A DNA stretch of 64,000 nt from Streptomyces misionensis (GTDB taxonomy: Bacteria > Actinomycetota > Actinomycetes > Streptomycetales > Streptomycetaceae): NCBI RefSeq assembly GCF_900104815.1, contig NZ_FNTD01000004.1:1488001-1552000 (forward strand). The letters are read 5' to 3'. The translations under genes were made by a program, and so were the position numbers. Under the pieces are notes generated by a model. The model was not told where the DNA came from, searched no databases, and was given only the letters and a program-made list of their open reading frames with translations. Shown here one piece after another: positions 50,331 through 58,205 of this stretch. Within the stretch, counting starts at the first letter, position 1; each line of letters starts with the position of its first letter.

Positions 50331-53300
50331 TGGCCGGTGACCTGGACATTGTCGGCTCTGCCGGCGTCGACGTCATACCAGTAGTTCCCCAGTTCCACGA
50401 GCGACTGAAAGCCGCCGTCCTCCCCTCCGCGGACCGCGTGGGCGAGGACGTTGGGCGCCGTTTGGGCGACGCAATCGCCCGGAACGTGACGTTTGCCATT
50501 CCGGACGCCGTTGTAAACGGTGGTCGCGCCGCACGCGTTGCCGCAACTCGTCAAGGCAGTGATACCGGCGGGGCGTTTGCGACGTCACTTCGTCGGAAAC
50601 TCGAAGCAGCTTTCAAGGCAATGCCGAAGCTGGATATTCGACTTTCGGATACCGGCATCGACGCGGAGCTAGCCAGACTTCGTGCCCGACTCGAAACGCT
50701 CAGCAAGAAGCGGATCGGAATCGACGTCGATGCCGCAGCCGCCATGGCGGAGATGGACGCGATTGACGCAGAGCTGGCACGGCTGGGCGAGCACCACCCG
50801 AACATCGCGGTCCGCGTGGATACGGCGGCTGCTCGCGCGCAGCTTGCAGCCATCCGCGAAGAGGTTGACTCACTCGACCGGGACGACGTTGACATACCCG
50901 TTCACGTAGACACTGGCCAGGCGCAGGCAGCCTTGTTTCAACTGGCCGTTGCTCTGGGCAGTGTTGCGGCTATTCCTGTCGTCCCCATCGCTGCCGCTGG
51001 ACTGGGTGCCCTGGCGTCGGCCGCCACGGCTGCCGGCGCGGGTGTCGGGGCCATGGCCCTGGTCGCCATCCCCGCTATCAAGGGCATTTCGGCTGCGCTC
51101 CAGGCGAAGACGGCGGCCGAGAAGGAGTCGACGCAGGCGACGAACAACGGTGCGTCGGCAGCCATCCAGTCCGCCCAGCGGGCTCTTCAGATGGCGAACG
51201 CCCAACAGGCCCTGGCGTCGGCCCACCGTCAGGCGGCTCGGTCGATCGAACAGGCCAACGAACAGGTGCAGCGGGCGGAGGAGTCTCTCGCCCAAGCCGT
51301 TCAGAACGCCGCGTACCAACGGCAGCAAGCCGCGCAGAACGTGTCCCGCGCGGAGCGCTCTCTCGCCGACGCTCAGAAGCAGGAGCAGAAGGCACAGGAA
51401 GACCTGACGCAGGCCCGTAGGGATGCGCGTCAGGAGCTTATGGCCCTCGACGACAAGTTGAAGGACGGCGCCCTCTCGCAGCGTGACGCTGTGCTCAGCG
51501 TTCAAGAGGCCCAAGAGCAACTGCAAAAGGTTATGGCCGACCCGCGGTCGTCCTACCTGGAGCAGCAGCGTGCCCAGCTGACCTACGATCAGGCTCTCCA
51601 GGCGCAGAAGGAGCAGGCCAAGTCGTACGAGCAGCTCAAGGAGGACGCGAAGAAGGCGAAGGACGCCGGCGTCAATGGCAACGACAAGGTGAAGCAGGCG
51701 TCAGAGCAGCTCGCCGACGCGCAGCGCTCCGTCAAGGACCAGGTCGAGGCCGTGGCGCAGGCGCACCAGGATGCCGCGCGCACCGAGATCCAGTCGGCGC
51801 AGCAAGTGGCCGACGCACAGCGCTCCGTGGCCGACGCCGTGCGGAACGCCGCGGACACCCAGGTCCAGGCGGCCGACTCCATCGCGTCCGCTGAGCGTGG
51901 CGTCGAGTCCGCCCGCCTGTCGAGCATGAAGACGACGTCCTCCGCGACGACGAAGGCTGACGCGTACCGGCAGGCCCTCGCCAAGCTGACGCCCGAGCAG
52001 CGGAAGTTGTACGACTCCATCGCCGGCCCGCAGGGTCTGACGAGCGCCTTCAAGGCGTGGTCGACGTCGATGCAGCCGGCCGTACTCCCGCTCTTCGTGC
52101 GGGGAGTGGAGGCGGCGAAGGGCGCACTTCCGGGCCTGACTCCCTTGGTGACGGCCGCCGCTGACGCTATCGGAGTGCTCTTCGACAAGGCATCAAAGGA
52201 ACTCAAGTCGCCTTTCTGGCAGGGCTTCAAGGACGACATCGACAAGATCGCCAAGCCAGCCATCATCGGTCTTGGTATCGCCTTCGGGAACATCTTTAAG
52301 GGAATGGCGGGCATCGTCGACGCCTTCCTTCCGCACATGACGGGCATCTCCAGCGTGATGGACAGCGTGACGGCGCGGTTCGCCAAATGGGGATCGAATC
52401 TCAAGGGGAGCCCGGCGTTTGAGCGCTTCCTCCAGTATGTGAAGGACACAAGCCCCGACGTCGCAAAGTTCCTCGGGCAGCTCCTGACGACTGCGCTCGA
52501 TCTGAGCAAGGCACTTGCCCCAATGAGTTCCGTGGTATACGCGGCACTTGAGCCGATCTTGAGCGCCATTTCGTGGCTCTCGACCAACGCCCCGGAGGTC
52601 GTCCAGCTCCTATGGGCGATGTACGTCGTGGGCAAACTCTTGGGCGTCGGGATGCGGATCGCCGCCGTGGGCCTCGGGCTCTACAACACGGTGGTCGCTA
52701 TCGCGTCCCTGGAGACCTGGAGCTGGGCGGCAGCGATTCAGGCGACGGGCATTGTCCCGCTCATCGAATTGATCGTCGTCGCTATCGTCGCTCTGGCCGT
52801 GGGCATCTACGAGGCGTACAAGCACGTCGGATGGTTCCACACGGCCGTGGACGCCGCCTTCACCGGCATCAAGGTCGCTGCGATTTTCGTGTGGGACAAG
52901 GCACTCAAGCCGATGTTCACCGGACTGTGGGCAGCGATAAAGGCCGTCGGCAGCGTCCTCGTGTGGCTCTGGAAGAACATCTTCGTCCCGGTGTGGAACG
53001 GAATCGTACTGGCTACGAAGATAGCCATCGCGATCATCGCCGTGGTGCTGATTGCCCCTCTGGTCATCGCGATCCGGCTACTCGGTGCCGTCATCTCCGC
53101 GCTGTGGACTGGCGTCGTCAAGCCGACGTGGGAGCTAATCGCACAGCTGACGAAGTGGCTTTGGAACACCGTCCTCAACCCATACTTCAACAACATCTGG
53201 AAGTCCCTCAAGTGGGTTGGTGACAAGTTCACCTGGCTCTACAACAACGCCGTCAAGCCTGCCTGTGGGTGGATAGCCGACAAGGCGAAGTGGCTTTGGA

Positions 53301-54760
53301 GCAAGGGACTTAAGCCCGCCCTCACCGACGTCTGGAACGGCCTCAAATGGGTCGGCGACAAGTTCCTGTGGCTCTATGACCACTCCGTTGGGCCGATCGT
53401 CGGGTGGATCGCGGACAAGGCGAGGTGGCTCTACGACAAGGGCTTGAAGCCGGCGTTTGACAGCATCAAGACTGCCGTCAAGCTGGTCGGCGCTGCTTTC
53501 AGCGATGCGAAGTCAGCCATCAAGCAAGCGTGGGACCAGATCGCCGGTATCGCAGCAAAGCCAGTCAACTTCGTAATCTCGGGAGTCTATACCCACGGCA
53601 TTAAGGCCGTCTGGGACAAGGTCGCGGAATTCGTCGGACTGGGTAAGCTCCCTGACGCTCCAAAGCTCGTCGACGAACGCCCGAAGTTCGCCCAAGGCGG
53701 CCGGACGAGCGGCGGTATACCCGGAGTCGATAGTATCCCGATCCTGGCCATGGCCGACGAGTACATAATCAAGCGCAGTAGTGCCCGGAAGATCGGGTAC
53801 GGGGCACTTGAGTACATGAACCGCACCGGAGAAATCCCGCGGTTTGCATCCGGTGGAATCATCGGCTCTGCGTGGGACTGGACTAAGGACAAGGTCGGCG
53901 GGGCAATCTCGAAGGGGGTTGACTGGGCAAAGACCGGAGCGGATCTCATCGCGCATCCGTCGAAGGTCTGGGACAAGCTCGTAAAGCCGTTCCTCGACGC
54001 CGCAACGTTGCATCTTGGTGTGGCGCAAATGGGCAAGGTGCTCTTGAAGTACCCGCTCAAGATGATCGACGGCCTCAAGGACCAACTAGTCGACGCTGTA
54101 ACCGGCGGAGGCATGGGAGGCGGCAGCAAGAATATCGGCGGAACCATCCCAAGCGGGCAACGCCGCACAATCATCAGCCAGGCACTGGCGGCTGCACACG
54201 TACCACCTCCGGGAACTATTCCGCAATGGCTCGCTGGTATGAACACGCTCATCATGCGCGAGAGTGGATGGAACCCCAACGCAATCAACCTGTGGGACAG
54301 CAACGCGAAAGCCGGCCACCCGTCACAGGGTCTGACCCAGACGATTCCGTCGACGTGGTCTGCATACGTCCCGTCGTCTCTGCGGTCTAAGGGAATCCTC
54401 GACCCGGTCGGAAACGTAGCGGCGTCCATTCGCTACATCGTGAGCCGCTACGGAAACATCACCAATGTCCAACAGGCGAACGCGAACATGCCGCCCAAGG
54501 GCTATGACTCCGGCGGTTGGCTGATGCCGGGATTCACGACGACCTACAACGGCACTGGTAAGCCGGAGCCGGTTTTCACTAGTGACCAGTGGGCTGACAT
54601 CAGGGCGTCGAAGAGCGCTGCGGCGTCGCCGACTGAGCTGAACCTCGAAGCCCGTGTGTACGTCGGGAACACGGAACTCACCGACGTCATCAGAACTGAG
54701 ATCCACACACGCGAGGAACAGAATGCGGCGGCCCTCAACGGCGGCCGACTCGTCTTCTGA
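50330..54760 (+). CDS. Tape-measure protein with lytic transglycosylase domain
   Basis: 1,476 residues. A hydrophobic Ala/Gly region lies at about 203-260, long Gln/Ala coiled coils at about 264-540, a membrane-rich middle (about 640-910), a tandem Trp repeat (WVGDKFTWLYNNAVKPACGW and WVGDKFLWLYDHSVGPIVGW, about 42 residues each, near 960-1045), and a SLT domain near 1298-1345 (LIMRESGWNPNAINLWDSNA, then GLTQTIPSTW; catalytic Glu in RESGWN). Tape-measure proteins set tail length of long-tailed phages and the SLT part cuts peptidoglycan during DNA entry. At roughly 0.15 nm per residue it would match a tail near 200 nm. No tail tube gene is present in the element. Confidence 0.85.
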   Translation: MAGDLDIVGSAGVDVIPVVPQFHERLKAAVLPSADRVGEDVGRRLGDAIARNVTFAIPDAVVNGGRAARVAATRQGSDTGGAFATSLRRKLEAAFKAMPKLDIRLSDTGIDAELARLRARLETLSKKRIGIDVDAAAAMAEMDAIDAELARLGEHHPNIAVRVDTAAARAQLAAIREEVDSLDRDDVDIPVHVDTGQAQAALFQLAVALGSVAAIPVVPIAAAGLGALASAATAAGAGVGAMALVAIPAIKGISAALQAKTAAEKESTQATNNGASAAIQSAQRALQMANAQQALASAHRQAARSIEQANEQVQRAEESLAQAVQNAAYQRQQAAQNVSRAERSLADAQKQEQKAQEDLTQARRDARQELMALDDKLKDGALSQRDAVLSVQEAQEQLQKVMADPRSSYLEQQRAQLTYDQALQAQKEQAKSYEQLKEDAKKAKDAGVNGNDKVKQASEQLADAQRSVKDQVEAVAQAHQDAARTEIQSAQQVADAQRSVADAVRNAADTQVQAADSIASAERGVESARLSSMKTTSSATTKADAYRQALAKLTPEQRKLYDSIAGPQGLTSAFKAWSTSMQPAVLPLFVRGVEAAKGALPGLTPLVTAAADAIGVLFDKASKELKSPFWQGFKDDIDKIAKPAIIGLGIAFGNIFKGMAGIVDAFLPHMTGISSVMDSVTARFAKWGSNLKGSPAFERFLQYVKDTSPDVAKFLGQLLTTALDLSKALAPMSSVVYAALEPILSAISWLSTNAPEVVQLLWAMYVVGKLLGVGMRIAAVGLGLYNTVVAIASLETWSWAAAIQATGIVPLIELIVVAIVALAVGIYEAYKHVGWFHTAVDAAFTGIKVAAIFVWDKALKPMFTGLWAAIKAVGSVLVWLWKNIFVPVWNGIVLATKIAIAIIAVVLIAPLVIAIRLLGAVISALWTGVVKPTWELIAQLTKWLWNTVLNPYFNNIWKSLKWVGDKFTWLYNNAVKPACGWIADKAKWLWSKGLKPALTDVWNGLKWVGDKFLWLYDHSVGPIVGWIADKARWLYDKGLKPAFDSIKTAVKLVGAAFSDAKSAIKQAWDQIAGIAAKPVNFVISGVYTHGIKAVWDKVAEFVGLGKLPDAPKLVDERPKFAQGGRTSGGIPGVDSIPILAMADEYIIKRSSARKIGYGALEYMNRTGEIPRFASGGIIGSAWDWTKDKVGGAISKGVDWAKTGADLIAHPSKVWDKLVKPFLDAATLHLGVAQMGKVLLKYPLKMIDGLKDQLVDAVTGGGMGGGSKNIGGTIPSGQRRTIISQALAAAHVPPPGTIPQWLAGMNTLIMRESGWNPNAINLWDSNAKAGHPSQGLTQTIPSTWSAYVPSSLRSKGILDPVGNVAASIRYIVSRYGNITNVQQANANMPPKGYDSGGWLMPGFTTTYNGTGKPEPVFTSDQWADIRASKSAAASPTELNLEARVYVGNTELTDVIRTEIHTREEQNAAALNGGRLVF

Positions 54761-54769
54761 CGCACACAC

Positions 54770-54801
54770 GGCCACCTCGTCCCGGCATGGGAGAGGTGGC
54801 C
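54770..54801. terminator. First hairpin after the tape-measure gene
   Basis: GGCCACCTC pairs perfectly with GAGGTGGCC over a 14-nt loop, 10 bases after the stop. Confidence 0.55.
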
Positions 54802-54818
54802 CGCACACTTCCACCCCC

Positions 54819-54854
54819 ACGCCCCGCGGAAGCCGACATGGCCCCGCGGGGCGT
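54819..54854. terminator. Second hairpin after the tape-measure gene
   Basis: ACGCCCCGCGG pairs with CCGCGGGGCGT over a 14-nt loop, 18 bases after the first hairpin. Confidence 0.6.
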
Positions 54855-54883
54855 CCCCGTATGACTTCCAGGGAGGACCAACG

Positions 54884-55048
54884 ATGGACTACACGAAGAG
54901 CTACAAGAGCCAGTGCGATGCCGCTTGTCTGCACTGCGGGGCGGCACTGGCGCAGAAGCAGGGCGCCGGGCGCGTCAAGCGGTTCTGCACGCCCGACCAC
55001 GGCCGGCTGTGGAGGCAGCGCGCGCGTGCTCTGGGCTTCGACGTCTAG
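54884..55048 (+). CDS. Mini zinc-finger protein C, 54 aa
   Basis: A short gene: MDYTKSYKSQCDAACLHCG, then RFCTPDHGRLWRQRARALGF. It has CxxC plus a CxxxH knuckle and the same F-C-(S/T)-(P/A)-x-(C/H) followed by a basic helix as proteins A and B. GGGAGGA is 7 bases before ATG 54884. It lies alone between two terminators of the tape-measure gene and the DUF6879 cassette. Confidence 0.6.
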   Translation: MDYTKSYKSQCDAACLHCGAALAQKQGAGRVKRFCTPDHGRLWRQRARALGFDV

Positions 55049-55124
55049 GCACTCTTGACGTCAGCACACCCGGGCGTGATGGTGCGTAGAACATTGCGCA
55101 ATCCGCGTGACGGAGGGGATCAGC

Positions 55125-55367
55125 ATGGCTCTACGATCATTCGGGAAGGACCCGGAGACCAACGGCGATCACTGCCCTACGGTGTGGCTTGACGAGGAGA
55201 AGCGAGAGTTCGTGTTCCAAGGTTGGAAGGCGGACGAGGTTCTCCAGGCGCAGTGCCTGGAGACGGGACCCATCCCCGACACAGAGGCGGTCGTCAGACT
55301 GCCTGTCAGGATGGCGCAGCAGATCAGGGAGGCGCTCGATGCCGCAGACGGTTCCGCCGTTCGCTGA
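55125..55367 (+). CDS. Small protein of the XRE/DUF6879 cassette
   Basis: 80 residues: MALRSFGKDPETNGDHCPTV then REFVFQGWKADEVL. This is the small first gene commonly seen before DUF6879 and DUF5753 regulators in Streptomyces. GGAGGGG lies 6 bases before ATG 55125. A CGTAGAAC motif sits at 55085-55092. Overlaps the next gene by 29 bp. Function unknown; part of an XRE-controlled unit. Confidence 0.65.
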   Translation: MALRSFGKDPETNGDHCPTVWLDEEKREFVFQGWKADEVLQAQCLETGPIPDTEAVVRLPVRMAQQIREALDAADGSAVR

Positions 55368-55863
55368 GTTGCTTGCCGGCTGCCAACGGTCCGCTGCCCA
55401 CTTGGAGACCCGCGACGTCTACGGGGTCGCTGAGGAAGACGCGGACTTTGCTGCCTGGCGCACCGGGCGGACGTACAGCCTCGAAGACCGGTCGTCGTGG
55501 TGGAACGGCTTCCACGACGCCGTAGCCGACGCAGTAAGCCGCGGGGTCGTCCTGCGCCGTGCCCGCGTCGTCTCGGAGCCAGTGAGCGAGTACATCCGCT
55601 ATGAGCACTCGTGCACGCCGCAGAACCTTGCGGCTGGCGAAGACGTGCGCTGGTTGCCTCGCCGCCTGGCGTCGGACTTGCTCCTCCCGGGCAACGATCT
55701 GTGGATCTTTGATGACCGACTGATCCGATTCAGCCTGTTCTCAGGCGACGGCCGGTTTGTCCAAGACGTCATGGAGGACACACCCGACGTAGTGAAGCGC
55801 CACGCGGAAGCCTTCGAGGCGGTATGGCAGCGCGCCATTCCGCACGCGGACTACGTGATCTGA
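55339..55863 (+). CDS. DUF6879 family protein
   Basis: 174 residues. LETRDVYGVAEEDADFAAWR, VRWLPRRLASDLLLPGNDLW and RFVQDVMEDTPDVVKRHAEA match DUF6879. The family always occurs next to XRE-DUF5753 regulators and is suspected to act with them, perhaps in a toxin-antitoxin-like pair, but the role is unproven. ATG 55339 inside the previous gene. Confidence 0.75.
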   Translation: MPQTVPPFAELLAGCQRSAAHLETRDVYGVAEEDADFAAWRTGRTYSLEDRSSWWNGFHDAVADAVSRGVVLRRARVVSEPVSEYIRYEHSCTPQNLAAGEDVRWLPRRLASDLLLPGNDLWIFDDRLIRFSLFSGDGRFVQDVMEDTPDVVKRHAEAFEAVWQRAIPHADYVI

Positions 55864-55875
55864 GCACGCCGACTG

Positions 55876-56727
55876 ATGCAATCTCCCTACCCGTCTGCCG
55901 CCCTTGACGAGGCGCGTCGCGCCATCGCGGAGAAGCTCCGTGAGATCCGCCGTGACGCTGGGCTGACGGGTAGGGAGGTGGCGGCTCGCGCTAGTTGGCA
56001 GCCGTCGAAGGTGTCTCGCCTACAGAGCGCCACGACGCCTCCGTCAGACGATGACCTACGGGCGTGGTGCCGCGCGTGTGGGGCGGAGGACCAACTCCCG
56101 GACTTGCTGGCAGCGAACCGGACGGCTGACTCCATGTACCTGGAGTGGCGCCGTGTGCAGCGTTCTGGGCTGCGACGGTTGCAGGAGTCTCGGATTCCGC
56201 TCTACGAGCGCACGCGGACGTTCCGTGTCTACAGCTCCACCGTGATCCCTGGGTTCGTCCAGACATACGAGTACGCCGCCGCACTACTGGGCAACGTCGC
56301 GCGCGTGCACGGGACGCCGGACGACGTCGATGATGCAGCAGCCGCGCGCGTAGAGCGCTCGCACATCATCCGGAAAGGTGGGCACCGGTTCGCGTTCGTT
56401 CTGGAGGAGTCAGTTCTACGCCACGTCGTAGGTGATCCAACCGTCATGGCGGGGCAACTCGGCTATCTCCTGTCCGTGATGGCGCTGCCGGCCGTCTCCG
56501 TAGGCATCATCCCCGCGGGGCGCGAGCGGCCCATGTGGACGCTAGAAACGTTCTCCATGTTCGACGAGGCGCGTGTGTCGGTGGAGTTGCTGACGGCTGC
56601 CGTCACGGTCACTGCGCCCGGCGAGATAGCGCTCTACGCCCGTGCTTTTGAGGACATGTCAGCTCTGGCCGTCCATGGGGCTGAGGCGCGAGGGCTCATC
56701 TCGTCGGCGATTGACTCGCTCGACTGA
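55876..56727 (+). CDS. XRE regulator with DUF5753 (Scr1-like) domain
   Basis: 283 residues. HTH at about 15-70 (LREIRRDAGLTGREVAARAS, then WQPSKVSRLQ), then DUF5753 (about 95-280, YSSTVIPGFVQTYEYAAALL; LEESVLRHVVGDPTVMAGQL). These pair with DUF397 or DUF6879 partners in Streptomyces. It starts 12 bp after DUF6879, same operon. It may bind the decamer repeats at 56731-56760 and CGTAGAAC at 55085. Confidence 0.85.
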   Translation: MQSPYPSAALDEARRAIAEKLREIRRDAGLTGREVAARASWQPSKVSRLQSATTPPSDDDLRAWCRACGAEDQLPDLLAANRTADSMYLEWRRVQRSGLRRLQESRIPLYERTRTFRVYSSTVIPGFVQTYEYAAALLGNVARVHGTPDDVDDAAAARVERSHIIRKGGHRFAFVLEESVLRHVVGDPTVMAGQLGYLLSVMALPAVSVGIIPAGRERPMWTLETFSMFDEARVSVELLTAAVTVTAPGEIALYARAFEDMSALAVHGAEARGLISSAIDSLD

Positions 56728-56730
56728 AGT

Positions 56731-56760
56731 TGCATAGAACCCCGTAGAACTTCGTGGAAT
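56731..56760. repeat. Three direct decamers of the form CGTAGAAC
   Basis: TGCATAGAAC, CCCGTAGAAC and TTCGTGGAAT follow one another with an exact 10-bp period, just after the XRE stop and upstream of the gene at 56817. One helical turn per repeat suggests a cooperative binding site on one DNA face. Confidence 0.65.
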
Positions 56761-56816
56761 CAACCATCGCTGCCTTCCTAATGTCGTCCCCAAGACGACG
56801 CGGCGGAGGTGTTGTG

Positions 56817-57008
56817 ATGGCTGCTTATCTGACGGACCCAACGACGTACGAACCGCCCACGCCTGTCCGCGGGTGCCGAGTGTGCGGCGCCCTTCAACGG
56901 CAGATCGACGTGGTTGATAACCCCCGCAATAAGGAGTACGACCCGTCGAAGGCGACGGACCTGCGCGTCGAGATGCGCCGGCACCACTCGGGGAAGGAGG
57001 CGTCGTGA
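56817..57008 (+). CDS. Small CxxC protein
   Basis: 63 residues: [20 protein letters not shown], then [15 protein letters not shown] single CxxC with His-His near the end could bind zinc. It is a common small gene next to XRE/DUF5753 units. GGAGG is 8 bases before ATG 56817. Overlaps the following gene by 4 bases (GTGA). Confidence 0.6.
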   Translation: MAAYLTDPTTYEPPTPVRGCRVCGALQRQIDVVDNPRNKEYDPSKATDLRVEMRRHHSGKEAS

Positions 57009-57439
57009 CGCCGGACCCGTACCCCGAGGTCGATGATCGCGGGTTGAGCTACATGGAACCGGATGTGTATCTGGAGACGGCCGGCTCCCTGCGGATGATC
57101 CGGCTGCAACCCGGGGACGACCCCGTAGAAGTGGCGGAGCGCCACCGGGACGCCCACCCGACGGACACCCGGTTCCGGCTCACCTACGTCACGCGCTTCA
57201 GCGTGCCGGAGAAGGGCAAGGCCCCCGTGTGCGGTGCTACGCAGACGTACCCCGAGGACCCCGAGGAACTGGCCCGTCAGGGTCTTCCGGTCACGTGGGC
57301 GGGCGTCACGGTGACGTGCCAGGCCCCGCCCCACCAGTGCGCCCCGGACGCTGTCGAGCACAGCGGCCAGGTGATCGTGAACGGCACGGTGCGCGCCCTG
57401 ACGTCGTGGGGCCCCGGCTGGCTCCCGACGGGCGCATAG
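57005..57439 (+). CDS. Unknown element protein, 144 aa
   Basis: GTG 57005 is coupled to the upstream small gene. Motifs: [60 protein letters not shown]; several Cys near the C-terminus ([13 protein letters not shown]). No family recognised. Last gene of the element, followed by a strong terminator. Confidence 0.6.
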   Translation: MTPDPYPEVDDRGLSYMEPDVYLETAGSLRMIRLQPGDDPVEVAERHRDAHPTDTRFRLTYVTRFSVPEKGKAPVCGATQTYPEDPEELARQGLPVTWAGVTVTCQAPPHQCAPDAVEHSGQVIVNGTVRALTSWGPGWLPTGA

Positions 57440-57530
57440 CCCCCTGAGCCCCTCGTCGTCCGTGTCCCCCGTCGTGGACGTCGAGGGTCGCCCGACGGCA
57501 GCCCGCCCCCGCGGGTATGAGGGCGACACG

Positions 57531-57576
57531 AAGCCCCGCTCATCCGCCTCCCCCGTGGCGGTGAGCGGGGCTTTTT
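57531..57576 (+). terminator. Intrinsic terminator at the right end of the element
   Basis: AAGCCCCGCTCA pairs perfectly with TGAGCGGGGCTT over a 19-nt loop, followed by TTTTT. It lies about 50 bp before attR. Confidence 0.85.
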
Positions 57577-57598
57577 GCATGCCATGACCTCCGTCGCT

Positions 57599-57640
57599 AC
57601 TGTCATGACAGGGTGCACCGACCACGTAGTCGGCGTGGCC
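57599..57640. other. attR
   Basis: The element arm ATGACAGGGTGC (57605-57616), ACCGACC and the core ACGTA (57624-57628) run into tuf sequence (GTCGGCGTGGCC). With attL this gives an attP of 12-bp perfect inverted arms around ACCACGTACGTGGT. Confidence 0.85.
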
Positions 57641-57889
57641 GGGCATGTCGACGTGGGCGTAGTGGCGGGTGTCGGTCTCGTACTCGACGTGCGCGATGTT
57701 GATGGTGATGCCGCGCGCGGCCTCCTCGGGGGCGCGGTCGATGCGGTCGAACGGCACGAAGGTGCCGGTGCCGCGCCCGGCGAGGACCTTGGTGATGGCG
57801 GCGGTCAGTGTGGTCTTGCCGTGGTCGACATGACCCATGGTGCCGATGTTGAGGTGCGGCTTGGTGCGCACGTAGGCCGTTTTGGACAT
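57629..57889 (-). pseudogene. tuf3: EF-Tu, N-terminal 87 codons (5' part of the split tuf)
   Basis: [20 protein letters not shown], the P-loop GHVDHGKT, G2 region RGITIN and G3 DMPGHAD are present, then the frame enters the element. An Met replaces the usual Cys in DCPGH. The start has GAGGTACCGCC before ATG 57889. As it stands the product would be a fragment followed by element-encoded residues. The rest of the gene is at 42810-43727. Confidence 0.88.
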
Positions 57890-58205
57890 GGCGGTACCTC
57901 GAAGCCTTCGCTGTCGGGCGGGAGACGGCACCCCGGGAGACGGCCGACCCTCCCCCTGCGGGGTCCGCCGGACGATCCGGGGAGGGTCAGCTTCGGGCGC
58001 CGTCGACAGCGGCCGCGAGCGTGGGAACGGCAGCCTTCGGCACATCCGCGACCGCGGATGCCGTGAGGTGGAAGGCGTACCGGAACATGGGCCGATCATC
58101 GCCGACCGGGAGTGCGGCGTCGAATGGTTTTCGGTGCGGGTGCGGGCGCACGAACGACCGGCGCCGCCCCTGGCGGGAGCGGCGCCGGTGCGGTGGGGGT
58201 GCGGC
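57890..58205. promoter_or_regulatory. 316-bp region upstream of tuf
   Basis: No gene. A long hairpin (GACCCTCCCC at 57946 with GGGGAGGGTC at 57979) lies in the presumed tuf leader on the minus strand, and a second hairpin at 58157-58189 (11-bp perfect stem) is the terminator of the secreted protein downstream. The tuf promoter must lie here; no clear -35/-10 was found. Confidence 0.45.
58157..58189. terminator. Terminator of the DUF11-repeat protein gene
   Basis: ACCGGCGCCGC and GCGGCGCCGGT, 11-bp perfect stem, 17 bases after the stop at 58206 on the minus strand. Confidence 0.6.

Larger units (their letters stand above)
43728..57628. mobile_element. 13.9-kb integrated phage-like element inside tuf
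   Basis: Bounded by the 5-bp core ACGTA (43723-43727 and 57624-57628). Joining the flanks at the core gives an uninterrupted EF-Tu frame of 393 codons (918 + 261 = 1,179 bases). Inside are a serine integrase at the left end, small unknown genes, a TerS-like protein, a tape-measure protein and an XRE cassette. Composition is visibly less GC-rich than the chromosome. Structural head, large terminase, tail tube, baseplate and lysis genes are not seen. Confidence 0.9.
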
